Below, piece after piece: positions 28,948-38,073 of a DNA stretch of 64,000 nt. The translations under genes and the position numbers were made by a program. A model generated the notes under the pieces. The model saw only the letters and a list, made by a program, of their open reading frames with translations, did not search any database and was not told the DNA's origin. The DNA lies in assembly GCA_012034595.1 (NCBI GenBank), contig JAAUPE010000013.1, forward strand, positions 1 through 64,000, in the 5' to 3' direction. The stretch comes from Calothrix sp. CSU_2_0. Lineage in GTDB: Bacteria; Cyanobacteriota; Cyanobacteriia; Cyanobacteriales; Nostocaceae. The number at the start of each line of letters is the position of its first letter. Position 1 is the stretch's first letter.

Positions 28948-29748
28948 CTATAAATATTTGGGATTTCTACATACAGCTATCATCTCGGAAGCACGTTCAA
29001 TTTTTTCTTTACTGATGAGGATGTCATCTAAGGACATTGACTCGAAAGTTGTGGTTTGTAATACTTTATTGGCAGATTGTCGCAATTTATGGAGTTTGCC
29101 CCAATATTTTCTGATTCCGATGAAATCTGCTATCTTAATTAACCAGTAATGTAACTCAGATTGATGACGACGCTGACCATACATTTCGACTTCTCCAAAA
29201 TACTGTTTCAGTAAAGTTTCAAAATCAGGACGGCAAAATTCAACATAATGATAAGGGTTTTCAGGATTACGATCGGTTTTAGCAACTTGGGGAGTAGAAA
29301 CAATATAAACTCCTGTGGGTTTGAGTAAGCGTAACATTTCTTGCAGATATGCAGGAATGTTGGGTAAATGCTCAATGGTTTCAAACGAACAAATGACATC
29401 AAACTGATAATCTGCAAAGGTTGTTTGTGTCACATCTGCTATTTCAAGCTGGAGATTATGACTACGATATTTACTTTTTCCGTAGTCAATCGCAACTGGA
29501 TCGATATCAATTCCGACAACGCGATAAGCGGAGCTTAATGCCTTCGGCATATCGCATACCTGACTTAAATAGTATGCACCATAACCCACCCCTGTTGCAG
29601 CATCAAGTACGTTTTTCCCAGAACAGTAACTTGCAGCAAATTCATAGCGTTTGAGATGAATCGATACAATCCCTTGCGGTTCTTCTTCCGGTAGAATCCT
29701 TTCTACAGCATTCCCAATATTTAAGCGATCGCGTATTAAGTCTGTCAT
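28948..29748 (-). CDS. Class I SAM-dependent methyltransferase
   Basis: This 266-residue protein has SAM motif I (NVLDAATGVGYGAYYLS, about residues 45-61), an acidic strand end (VVGIDIDPVAIDYG) and motif IV (FDVICSFETIEHLPN). The order is that of the Methyltransf_11/23 type. It probably methylates a sugar or lipid-linked glycan, because it lies between the Wzc kinase and AlkP-like genes with spacings of 5 and 15 bp. The substrate cannot be deduced. Confidence 0.85.
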   Translation of the reverse strand: MTDLIRDRLNIGNAVERILPEEEPQGIVSIHLKRYEFAASYCSGKNVLDAATGVGYGAYYLSQVCDMPKALSSAYRVVGIDIDPVAIDYGKSKYRSHNLQLEIADVTQTTFADYQFDVICSFETIEHLPNIPAYLQEMLRLLKPTGVYIVSTPQVAKTDRNPENPYHYVEFCRPDFETLLKQYFGEVEMYGQRRHQSELHYWLIKIADFIGIRKYWGKLHKLRQSANKVLQTTTFESMSLDDILISKEKIERASEMIAVCRNPKYL

Positions 29749-29753
29749 GATAT

Positions 29754-31972
29754 TTATTCATCCTCTCTATTCTTTAATCCCGTCATCAATTGATAGCGAC
29801 TGGTATCTGGTTCTTTTTTCCCCGAATTGTAGTAGTGTTCGTAATAATTGGAGTAGCTAGGTACATAACCTTTAACTCCATTTGCAACGATACCCAATAA
29901 TGTAATCGGTGAAATACGCAAATCATTTAATACATTTTGAACGACAGGTTTCTCTGTCTTATCCAATCCAACTACCATTAATAGACCATCAGTTTGAGCA
30001 GCTAAGTATTTAGCATCAGCGAAACCATGTAATGGAGGTGTATCAAAAATAATTAAATCGTATTTGGTTTGCCACTGTTCTAATAACTCTTTCATCTTTG
30101 CAGAAGCAAGTAATCCGGCAGGATTGGGAGGAATTTGACCTGCGGTGAGAATGTGAAGGTTTTCTTCTTCTGGTACTGACTGAATTAACTGTTTTGATTC
30201 CGCAACCCCAGAAATTACATTTGATAAACCCCAGGTGTTGGTGACAGAATCCAAGTAGCGATGAATGCTAGGACGACGTAAATCTGCATCCACTAGCAAA
30301 ACTCTCTTCCCCATTGCTGCGGCAACTTTTGCCAGATATAAGGAAATAGTTGATTTTCCTTCCCCTGGTAGTGCGGAACTAATTACCAGAGATTTCAAAA
30401 GTTTGTCTGGTTGGAGAAAGTCTAAATTTGCTTGCAATGAAATATATGCTTCCCAGTAGGAAGAGTTAACCATAGTGCCATTACGAGATAAAGCAGTTGG
30501 AGCTGTTTTTAATTGTTTATGGAAAGGAATAGTCCCCAAAAAAGTTTGTCTGGTATCCTCTTGAAGCTCTTCTGGTGAATGATATTTTCGATTGAGTTTT
30601 TCGGCAAGGATGACTGTACCGACTCCAGCTAATAATCCAGCGAAAACACCCAAAAGTAAATCACGGACTGGTACTGGTGATATAGGTTGAGTTGGTGCTT
30701 CAATTTTAGATATTACTTGCCAAGGAGAAACCTTTCTTGCTGTTTCGATTTGCAAGTTTTCTCTGGATACTAAAAAGCGGTTTAAACTTGGCTAGCAATT
30801 TCTAGATTGCGGTTCAAGTCTGTATATCGACGCACCACCATAGCAAATTGCTGGAGACTCTGACGTGCTTGATTTTCTGATGCTGTTAGGGATTGGAGTC
30901 TCGTTTGTATACCCGTGAGTTGACTACCTGTTTCAATCAACTTCTGAGTTAATTCTAAACGGATTGTGTCAGGAGACGATACAGTCGGCAATCTATCTAG
31001 TTTCCCCACTTGAGAACCCGCAACTCCGGCTACTTCCTGCTCAATTAAAGGTAATAAACGCTGTCTTTTCTCCCGCAAAGCAATAATTGCTGGATGTCCT
31101 TCAGTCAACCTCACCGACTCTGAAGAAATCTGACTATCCAGCTTTTGTAACTCTTCCGCTAAAGCAAGATAGCGAGGTGCTTCACTCAAAGCAGAAATTG
31201 CCATTGCTTGTTTAATATCAATACCCAATTGTTGCTGCAAATTTTCTGCTTGCGATCGCGTTTCACCCATTAATGCTTGAGCTTCCTGCTTTTGCTGGAT
31301 AATACTTCCCATGCGATCGCTCAAAATTTTGCTTTGCTGTTCGATATCCACCAGGTTATACTGACGACGAAACTGCTGTAATTGTCCTTGCAGTTGATCT
31401 ACCCGATTTTTTAACTGGGGTAATCGATCGTCAACTAGTTTGATAGCTTGATTGGTACTAGTTTGGAGTTTATTTAAAGAATAAGTTGTATAGCTTTGAG
31501 CAAGCTTTTCCAGAACAAATTTTACCTTTTCTGGATTGTCGTCTTCATAGCTAACTCCAATAAGTGCTGTATTTTCCTGATGCTTTAGTTTTAAGTTCTT
31601 AATTAGCTTGTCATAATCTAAATCAGAATATCGACTCTGAATTGCTGGAAGCAAAGGAGAAATCACCTGATAACTCGTCAGAACTTCCATCTCCGTTTTG
31701 AAATCCCGAAATTGGAGCGGTACGAATGCGGGTGTCCTGGCATTTTCTGATAGTGGACTTAATTCTTCCCCCGTATTGATATCGAGAAATAGCTGAAACT
31801 GTTGCCGATAAATCGGTTTTTGCAACCATATTTTATAAGCGACACCAGAGGTTATAACTGCGGTAACTGCAATTAGTAACAGCCAACGACGACGCAGAAC
31901 AGAACCAAGTTTACGTAATTCCCAATGGTCTTGTGTCGTTTGTCGATGTGTTGTTTCAATTTGCTGAATCAT
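29754..31972 (-). pseudogene. Wzc-type polysaccharide chain-length determinant / tyrosine autokinase, one apparent one-base deletion
   Basis: The first frame (31972-30782, 396 residues) has a membrane helix near residue 30 (RRRWLLLIAVTAVITSG) and a coiled-coil Wzz/GumC region. The second (from about 30780 to 29754) has another membrane segment (LLLGVFAGLLAGVGTVIL) and the BY-kinase. It shows Walker A SALPGEGKST, Walker A' LLVDADLRRPS, Walker B LIIFDTPPLHG and a C-terminal tyrosine cluster (YSNYYEHYYNSG). One extra T near 30784-30786 fuses them into a normal ~739-residue Wzc-like protein that controls polysaccharide chain length by autophosphorylation. As sequenced the kinase half has only a TTG start. 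Confidence 0.8.
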
Positions 31973-32219
31973 AGGGAAGGTAGATACATGGTTAAAATTA
32001 CAACTTACAGAAGCTAGCTACATGAGGTTGAGACTATTACAGTATGGTTAAATTAATCTAGCCGTTGATTAAAATATGTAAACTTTGTATAGTTGTGAGC
32101 ATAAGTGATTTCAACTAGTTTGTAGCTTTACATAAGAAATAGTCTTTGTCAATTATTGGACAAATTATAGATGGTATACTTAGCTGCTTGAAATCGACTG
32201 TAAATTTTTAGATATTTCC

Positions 32220-32930
32220 TCAAATCTCAATAACTGCTTCCTCCAAAGGCAAGATACGAGCATGATTGCTAAACACATTCACCTGATAAACGCGACGGTT
32301 GGTAATATCAAAACCCGTTAACCAGCCACTTCTGGAATCATACGCTCCAGTGTCGATATCTAGCCAACCTTGTCCCTGTACCAATTTTCCAGGAACTACA
32401 CCGGGAAATTTGAAAGTTATGGTATGTCCGACAATAATTAGCTTATCGGGAAAATAGGGCTGACTCATCTGATGGAAAGGTTGACGAATCCAGCAAAATT
32501 CCTGAGAACTCTGCTGTTTTAGGGGAATGTGGGGATGGATACCAGCATGAACTGCAAAAACATCTCCCAAATCAAGATAAGTTGGTAAACTAGCAAACCA
32601 TTCCAAGTGAACTGGAAGCAAGAATATTCCTAGTTTTTGGTAACTATCAGACGTTTCTCCGGAGTCTGGAAATCTGCCAATTTCTAGAGCTTTCTGCAAA
32701 ACTCGTTTATCTTGGAAATAATTCAAGAACATTTGTTCGTGATTTCCCAATAGACAATAGTAAGGACTTTGGCGAACAAATTCCACCACTTGGGCACTTT
32801 GACAACCCCGATTAATCAAATCTCCTAAAAAATAAACTTGGTCATCAGAGCAGGGAGCGATCGCATTCAGCAAAGCCATTAACCCATCATAATGACCGTG
32901 GACATCACCGATAAAAATTCTTCGTTGCAT
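32220..32930 (-). CDS. Metallophosphoesterase (PrpE/ApaH-like serine/threonine phosphatase)
   Basis: This 236-residue protein has the calcineurin-like metal motifs in order: GDVHGHYDG (residues 8-16), GDLINRG (about 37-43), GNHEQMF (about 62-68), and late histidines in VHAGIHPH and VGHTITF. These bind two metal ions that hydrolyse phosphate monoesters. Relatives act on phosphoproteins or diadenosine polyphosphates. Its place beside a tyrosine kinase gene is suggestive, but the family is not a tyrosine phosphatase by rule. Confidence 0.88.
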   Translation of the reverse strand: MQRRIFIGDVHGHYDGLMALLNAIAPCSDDQVYFLGDLINRGCQSAQVVEFVRQSPYYCLLGNHEQMFLNYFQDKRVLQKALEIGRFPDSGETSDSYQKLGIFLLPVHLEWFASLPTYLDLGDVFAVHAGIHPHIPLKQQSSQEFCWIRQPFHQMSQPYFPDKLIIVGHTITFKFPGVVPGKLVQGQGWLDIDTGAYDSRSGWLTGFDITNRRVYQVNVFSNHARILPLEEAVIEI

Positions 32931-33159
32931 ACCTCAAATAATACCTAATAAAACAATATCTTCCCAATATTTACCAGCATGTGCCAGAATACTAAACGTG
33001 ACAAATAGTACATTATATTTACAAGTATAATTTTTGCTTCAATTTTCCAAAAATACGACAAGCAAGCTGCTTTAATATTGTTTAATTAATCCTACTGTTT
33101 AATAACAGCGAATTTTTGTTACAAGAATTGCCTTATTTTACACACTTATCAAGATATAG

Positions 33160-33969
33160 ATGAGAGTATCAATCATCACTGTAGTTCGTAACAATCAGGC
33201 GACTATTGCCCATGCCATAGATTCCGTATTAAGCCAAGACTATTCAGATATCGAGTATATCGTTATCGACGGTAGTTCAACTGATGCTACTGCCGCGATC
33301 GCACAATCCTATGGCAAGAAAATTACTCATTTCGTTTCCGAATCCGATTTGGGTATGTATGATGCGATGAATAAAGGGTTGAAATTGGCAACGGGGGATA
33401 TTGTCGGATTCCTCAACTCCGATGATTTTTACGAAGGTCAATCTGTCATTTCCCAGGTTGTAGAGCAATTTCAATATCAGCAAGTAAACTTAGTTTTTGG
33501 TGATATCGTTTTTGTCCATCCCAAAAACACCCAAAAAATACTCCGCTATTACAGTTCTGCTAATTTTCACCCAGAATTATTTAGTTGGGGTTGGATGCCA
33601 GCTCATCCTAGCTGCTTCCTTAAGCGTCAAGTTTACCAAGAATACGGTAATTTTCGTACCGATTATCAACTTGCTGCTGATTATGAACTCCTCCTGAGAT
33701 TAATGCAAATTCATCGTATATCCTATTCCTACATTCCCAGAGTCTTGGTGAAAATGCGACCTGGTGGAGCAAGTAACAGAAATTTTACTTGTAGGTGGAT
33801 TTCTAACCAAGAAGTTCTCAAAGCTTGTAAAGAACACGGGATTCCGACTAATTTTTTCCAGCTTTTAGCTCGATACCCAGCCAAAATAATCGAGAAAATT
33901 TTCATCCCGTCCATACCCAAAACTCAGCAACAATTACCCTCACGTATATATGAACATTCTCGGTCTTAA
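33160..33969 (+). CDS. Glycosyltransferase family 2
   Basis: This 269-residue protein begins with the GT-A core (MRVSIITVVRNNQATIAHAI) and has the DxD-like SDDFYEG motif near residue 90 and the acidic QLAADYELLLRL motif near 170. It transfers one sugar from a nucleotide sugar, probably to a lipid-linked or soluble acceptor. It overlaps the carbamoyltransferase gene by 20 bp, which implies translational coupling and a joint role in making a carbamoylated glycan. Confidence 0.9.
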   Translation: MRVSIITVVRNNQATIAHAIDSVLSQDYSDIEYIVIDGSSTDATAAIAQSYGKKITHFVSESDLGMYDAMNKGLKLATGDIVGFLNSDDFYEGQSVISQVVEQFQYQQVNLVFGDIVFVHPKNTQKILRYYSSANFHPELFSWGWMPAHPSCFLKRQVYQEYGNFRTDYQLAADYELLLRLMQIHRISYSYIPRVLVKMRPGGASNRNFTCRWISNQEVLKACKEHGIPTNFFQLLARYPAKIIEKIFIPSIPKTQQQLPSRIYEHSRS

Positions 33970-35737
33970 TGCTTATCATGGCGATGCTGCCGCTTGTTTG
34001 GTGCAAAATGGTCAATTAATCGCAGCTGTGGAAGAAGAACGATTTACCAGAGTTAAACATTGGGCTGGTTTTCCCAGTCAATCAATTAGATATTGCTTGC
34101 AAGCGGGGGGAATTACAGCCCAGGAACTCAACCATATAGCCGTTTCCTTTAACCCCAAAGCCAATTTTCACCGCAAATTGCTGTTTACCCTGCAACAGCG
34201 TCCATCTTTATCATCCCTGCGCGATCGCTTTCGCAAACAAAGGAAATCCGTCAGCATCCAGGAAGAATTAGCCCAAGCTTGTAATTGCTCTCCCGAAAAG
34301 ATTACAGCGACTATTCATAACCTAGAGCATCATTCCACCCATTTAGCCCAAAGTTTTTTTGTTTCCCCTTTTTCCCAAGCTGCTATTCTCTCGGTGGATG
34401 GGATGGGTGATTTTGCTAGCACTGTTTTAGCTGCGGGTAGGGACAACGAACTAGAGTATTTTTCCCGTACTTATTTTCCCCATTCCCTCGGCTATCTCTA
34501 CAATGCCATCACCCTTTACTTGGGTTTTCCTAAATACGGGGATGAATACAAAGTTATGGGACTAGCAGCTTACGGAGAACCCGAATATTTAGAAGCTTTC
34601 CGCAGAATAGTTTATTCAAAGGGAGATGGACTCGAATTAAATCTCGATTATTTTACCCATCACAAACAAGGTATTTCCATGAAATGGGATCGGGGAGAAC
34701 CTATTGTTAAACCCTTCCACAGTCAGGAATTGGAGAAAATGCTGGGAAAAATGCGCCATCCCGAAGCCGAATTGACTTCCAAGCATCAAAATATTGCAGC
34801 TTCTTTGCAAGCTGTGACAGAAGAAATTATTTTTTACCTCCTCAACCGCTTGTACAACCGTTTCCCCAGCGAAAACCTATGTTTGGGGGGTGGAGTGGCG
34901 ATGAATTCGGTAGTTAATGGCAAAATTAGCCAAAATACACCATTTAATAATATCTACGTTCCCCCTGGTGCTGCTGATAGCGGAACTGCCATTGGTGCAG
35001 CTTTTTACGTTTCTCAGCAAACTCTCCAACAACCCAGAAATTTTATTTTAGATAGCGCAGCTTGGGGATGTGAATTTTCCGAGCAGGAATGCTGGCAAGC
35101 TTTACAAAAATATAATTTACCCGTGCAGACTTTGGAAAAACAAGAACTATGCGATCGCGTAGTTGATGAATTGTGCCAAGGTAAAGTAGTTGGCTGGTTC
35201 CAAGGGAGAATGGAATTTGGTGCTAGGGCTTTAGGAAATCGCTCAATTTTAGCCGACCCCCGACGCGCCGATATGCGAGATATAATTAACTCCAAAATCA
35301 AGCTGCGGGAACAGTTTCGTCCTTTTGCACCAAGTATTTTAGAGGAATTTGTCGGGGAATATTTTCAAACCTCAGAATCTGCTCCATTTATGGAGAGGGT
35401 TCTCACCATTCGTCCAGAGAAGCGCGAGTTAATCCCCGCAATCACCCATATTGATGGTACTGGACGCTTGCAGACAGTCAACCGGGAAACGAATCCACTT
35501 TATTGGGATTTGATTAATACTTTTGCTCAACGCACGGGTATTCCTATGCTGCTGAACACTTCATTTAATGAAAACGAACCAATTGTTTGTTCTCCAGAAG
35601 AAGCAATTAGCTGTTTTCTGAGAACCGATATGGATATTTTAGTATTGGGTAGCTACTATTTGACGAAAAAAATGTTACCATTAAGCACTAATCCGACTGA
35701 AGTTTTTTTAGAACTTATTGATTCGTCAGCCAAGTAA
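33950..35737 (+). CDS. Carbamoyltransferase, NodU/TobZ family
   Basis: This 595-residue protein opens with MNILGLNAYHGDAAACLV and has the N-terminal Kae1/ASKHA-type domain (LGLNAYHGDAA, HHSTHLAQSF with metal-binding histidines, and SVDGMGDFAS). The C-terminal carbamoyltransferase domain carries GRMEFGARALGNRSIL and FRPFAPSI. The family makes carbamoyl-AMP from carbamoyl phosphate and ATP, then carbamoylates a sugar or antibiotic hydroxyl. The coupled GT2 gene suggests that the acceptor is a glycan. Confidence 0.92.
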   Translation: MNILGLNAYHGDAAACLVQNGQLIAAVEEERFTRVKHWAGFPSQSIRYCLQAGGITAQELNHIAVSFNPKANFHRKLLFTLQQRPSLSSLRDRFRKQRKSVSIQEELAQACNCSPEKITATIHNLEHHSTHLAQSFFVSPFSQAAILSVDGMGDFASTVLAAGRDNELEYFSRTYFPHSLGYLYNAITLYLGFPKYGDEYKVMGLAAYGEPEYLEAFRRIVYSKGDGLELNLDYFTHHKQGISMKWDRGEPIVKPFHSQELEKMLGKMRHPEAELTSKHQNIAASLQAVTEEIIFYLLNRLYNRFPSENLCLGGGVAMNSVVNGKISQNTPFNNIYVPPGAADSGTAIGAAFYVSQQTLQQPRNFILDSAAWGCEFSEQECWQALQKYNLPVQTLEKQELCDRVVDELCQGKVVGWFQGRMEFGARALGNRSILADPRRADMRDIINSKIKLREQFRPFAPSILEEFVGEYFQTSESAPFMERVLTIRPEKRELIPAITHIDGTGRLQTVNRETNPLYWDLINTFAQRTGIPMLLNTSFNENEPIVCSPEEAISCFLRTDMDILVLGSYYLTKKMLPLSTNPTEVFLELIDSSAK

Positions 35738-35915
35738 AAAGTAAAAAGATAAAGGTAAAAAGAAAACCCCAGAGATAAATCTAGGGGCTTGAAACAAGGA
35801 ATCTTTATCTTTCTCCATGAATCAATTCAGGTGCTTGTATCCGTTGAGATAAAGATAAAAAGAAATATTCTTCTTTCTTTTACCTTTTTACTTTTGACTT
35901 TTAATTTAAAAGATG
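35738..35915. repeat. Inverted-repeat element with internal hairpin
   Basis: The ends AAGTAAAAAGATAAAGGTAAAAAG and CTTTTACCTTTTTACTTTTG are inverted copies. Inside, CCCCAGA pairs with TCTAGGGG (35767-35787), which may act as the terminator of the carbamoyltransferase gene although no T-run follows. A similar AAAAGTAAAAAGTAAA motif occurs near 43678. Confidence 0.5.
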
Positions 35916-35951
35916 GTCAAATTAGTTTGCATTACTTGGTATCGTAGATTG

Positions 35952-36551
35952 TTAATCGGTCGTGATTGTTGCTAACAGAATTCCCAAGAGACGCTCGATA
36001 GGCACTATATCATATTCAGTAATATCAACCACAAGTTCAGTTCCTGAGAGCTTGAGGAATTTCCAACTACTGCCGTTGGTTACACAACCATAGACAGAGG
36101 GAATCGTAAGATTGTGAGTCTGATTAAACAGTTGTGCTGCTACCATAGCGGCGGCACATTGCCCTAGCCCATTTTCTAAAATGCCACGTTTGGCTTCAGC
36201 AATCACTACAACTGGTGCTTGAATCACAGATTGAATTGGGCTAAGGCTAATTAAAAAATCACAGTAGCCATTTAACTTACGTTCTGGGTCTACGTTAAAT
36301 TCTTTACCAGCAAATATACTTATCTGCTGATGTTTCATCTCTCTTATTTCCAGCAATACTTGGGCAATAATCCCACTATAACGAGCAATTTCAGACCCCA
36401 CTGCAATTGCCCAAGGCATTTCCCGTTCGAGAATTGCGACTAGTAGTTCCGTCGGTTGTACGGGTTGGCTTTGAATTAGCGATCGCGTTTCCCGAATACT
36501 GAGATTGAACTGTTCGAGAACCATTTCTAGCGTAAAGTCACTATATGCCAT
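35952..36551 (-). CDS. PD-(D/E)XK nuclease-like protein, hypothetical
   Basis: This 199-residue protein has a D...ExK pattern, GYCDFLISLS followed by VVVIAEAKRG (about residues 95-120), typical of PD-(D/E)XK nucleases. A YGCVTNGSSWKFLKL segment is also shared in style with the HsdR_N-like protein at 3409-4050. It would be a stand-alone nuclease or antirestriction/conflict component. Its target is unknown and no methyltransferase lies beside it. Confidence 0.6.
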   Translation of the reverse strand: MAYSDFTLEMVLEQFNLSIRETRSLIQSQPVQPTELLVAILEREMPWAIAVGSEIARYSGIIAQVLLEIREMKHQQISIFAGKEFNVDPERKLNGYCDFLISLSPIQSVIQAPVVVIAEAKRGILENGLGQCAAAMVAAQLFNQTHNLTIPSVYGCVTNGSSWKFLKLSGTELVVDITEYDIVPIERLLGILLATITTD

Positions 36552-36573
36552 CGTAGTATTGCTCCTCCATAAC

Positions 36574-36830
36574 TCACTTTACCGCATTTTGAGCAAGTGG
36601 GCTTGTAGCCATAGGCGTGTATGAGCTTGCCGTTACATTCCTTGGTATAATAATCAATAATCCTTCTTCTACTAATTCTTCAACTAGCGCAGTTACATCA
36701 CGACGCAAATCAACTTCATATAATGTATAAATTTTTACTAACTACTGGATTACCGTCTCTACGTTGTTCTATCCTAGTGTAAATACTGATGTGGAAATCT
36801 AAGCTCAGTACATATACTGTATCGTGAGTT
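36574..36830 (-). pseudogene. Decayed second pqqD-like gene (lasso B1 remnant)
   Basis: On the minus strand the conceptual sequence NVETVIQ, then LVKIY, then RRDVTALVEELVEEGLLII matches, segment by segment, the intact PqqD-type protein at 37046-37366 (NVETAMQQ, LLQIY, LRDVTEFVKEL, EELLIS). Two in-frame TAG stops break it. The preceding strand segment TVYVLSLDFHISIY corresponds to EIVILNMDSETYYSL in another frame. It is therefore a duplicated and decayed copy, divergent from the intact gene. The short region further 3' encodes a zinc-finger-like CSKCGK in another frame that I could not assign. Confidence 0.65.
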
Positions 36831-37045
36831 TTATTTTTAAGTTGTTTATATTGGGATATTATAGCGTTTTCCAAGCAGGTGAAATACGACCGCACCCTCT
36901 CCTTGGTAAGGAAAGGGTTTGGGAGGGGTTCTTCCATACGTACTTCACTAGGATGAAAAATGCTATAGAAAAATTTTTGCCCTTGCAAATCGCGGTTATC
37001 CCCAACAGTCGGAAGTAAATCGAAGAAAATACACCTTGTAATTAA

Positions 37046-37366
37046 ATGAATCAAGTTACTTCTATTCTTAACCAAAAACTATCTATCCCGGAAAACGTCC
37101 TCGCGCAAGAGCTTAATGGTGAGATAGTTATCTTAAATATGGATTCGGAAACTTACTACAGCTTAAATTCTGTGGGAAGTCGGATTTGGCAGTTGTTGGC
37201 AAACTCTGAAAACGTGGAAACAGCAATGCAGCAGTTATTGCAAATTTATCTGGTAGATGAAACTGCATTGCTACGAGATGTAACTGAGTTTGTGAAAGAG
37301 TTATCAAAAGAAGAATTGTTAATTAGTTACGACAGCCAAGAATTAGAGGAGGAAAGTTTGCTTTAG
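37046..37366 (+). CDS. PqqD family RiPP recognition element (lasso peptide B1 protein)
   Basis: This 106-residue protein has the RRE winged-helix fold seen in PqqD and lasso B1 proteins. It carries an N-terminal beta wing (LNGEIVILNMDSETYYSLNSVGSRIWQLL) followed by helices (VETAMQQLLQIYLVDETALL, VTEFVKELSKEELL). It would bind the precursor leader and hand it to the B2 protease and cyclase. It lies 36 bp before the lasso precursor gene on the same strand. Its last codons form the 5' arm of a perfect hairpin. Confidence 0.85.
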   Translation: MNQVTSILNQKLSIPENVLAQELNGEIVILNMDSETYYSLNSVGSRIWQLLANSENVETAMQQLLQIYLVDETALLRDVTEFVKELSKEELLISYDSQELEEESLL

Positions 37367-37381
37367 CAAACTTTCCTCCTC
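37346..37381 (+). promoter_or_regulatory. Perfect 16-bp hairpin between B1 and precursor genes
   Basis: A 16-base arm from 37346 to 37361 (GAGGAGGAAAGTTTGC) pairs without mismatch with 37366-37381 across a TTTA loop. The B1 stop codon lies in the loop/right arm. There is no T-run after it on the plus strand, so it is not a standard terminator. It lies 21 bases before the precursor start and its left arm holds a Shine-Dalgarno-like GGAGG. Possible roles are attenuation, RNase protection of the precursor mRNA, or setting the B1:A ratio. Confidence 0.75.
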
Positions 37382-37402
37382 TCGAAAAAAATAGATTTAG
37401 CT

Positions 37403-37591
37403 ATGACTGAAGAAGTTCATAAATATCATCAACTTGAAGAAGAAAATACTAAAAATATTGATAATCTTTTACCTTACGAAGCACCCTTGTTACGCAAGCA
37501 TGGCAAAGTAAATGATGTGACTGAAACAATTCTTAGTCGCGCTCCTCGGCTTGATCGCACATTCGGATTTGGTTTCCTGGATTTTTCATAG
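37403..37591 (+). CDS. Lasso peptide precursor A1
   Basis: This 62-residue peptide has an acidic leader ending with the lasso-type box PYEAPLLRKHGKVNDVT (YxxPxL-x-x-x-G pattern bound by the RRE). Residues ETI follow, then a core that is probably LSRAPRLDRTFGFGFLDFS. Cut after Thr-Ile this places Thr at -2, the usual rule, and Asp at core position 8 for a Leu1-Asp8 macrolactam. Cutting one residue earlier would give a 9-membered ring. The aromatic Phe/Gly tail would be the threaded part. The C-terminal residue is serine, the site modified by HprK-like lasso kinases. It is not translated from a strong Shine-Dalgarno and sits after the hairpin. Confidence 0.82.
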   Translation: MTEEVHKYHQLEEENTKNIDNLLPYEAPLLRKHGKVNDVTETILSRAPRLDRTFGFGFLDFS

Positions 37592-38020
37592 TAGCTCTTA
37601 GTTTGGGTGGAGGCTTTGCGTAACCCAACACACGATATGATGAAAATAAACATTATTTCAATTTTATCAACCCACCCCAAAACCAGTAGTGCGAGTTCCT
37701 GTTGAATAGTAAAATGGAGAACTGCACCAGCCAACCCCACACCAATCAGCGTGAAAACCGACACAATCTTCTACCGCTTATTCCAAAGTTTTCCTAGTAT
37801 CTTCTTTGAACTCATTAACCAACCCCCCGAAACTGCCAACACCTACGAATTTTCCTCCGTCGAAGTCAAACAACTAGCCTTCCGCATCGACGGTGTATTT
37901 CTTCCCAAAAACAGCCCATCATCTCCTATAGGAAATATGCTGAGAACCCCGTCCTTTCAAGGCGGGGATGAAAGCTAGCCGCAGGCTTTAGCCTGCCAGT
38001 CAACTATTGAGATCTTGCTG

Positions 38021-38049
38021 TTGTCATAATATCTACAAAATGATACAAT
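38021..38049 (+). promoter_or_regulatory. tnpB promoter, putative
   Basis: TTGTCA (38021-38026), a 17-bp spacer and TACAAT (38044-38049) make a sigma-70 style promoter 25 bp before the tnpB start. Confidence 0.6.
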
Positions 38050-38073
38050 AGTTTGTAGAGTTAGTCGATAACC

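Noticed and set aside
36716-37075. 119-codon minus-strand ORF overlapping the start of B1
   Set aside because: Most of it is repeat sequence and the only family-like part is the decayed pqqD, which is in a different frame for most of its length.
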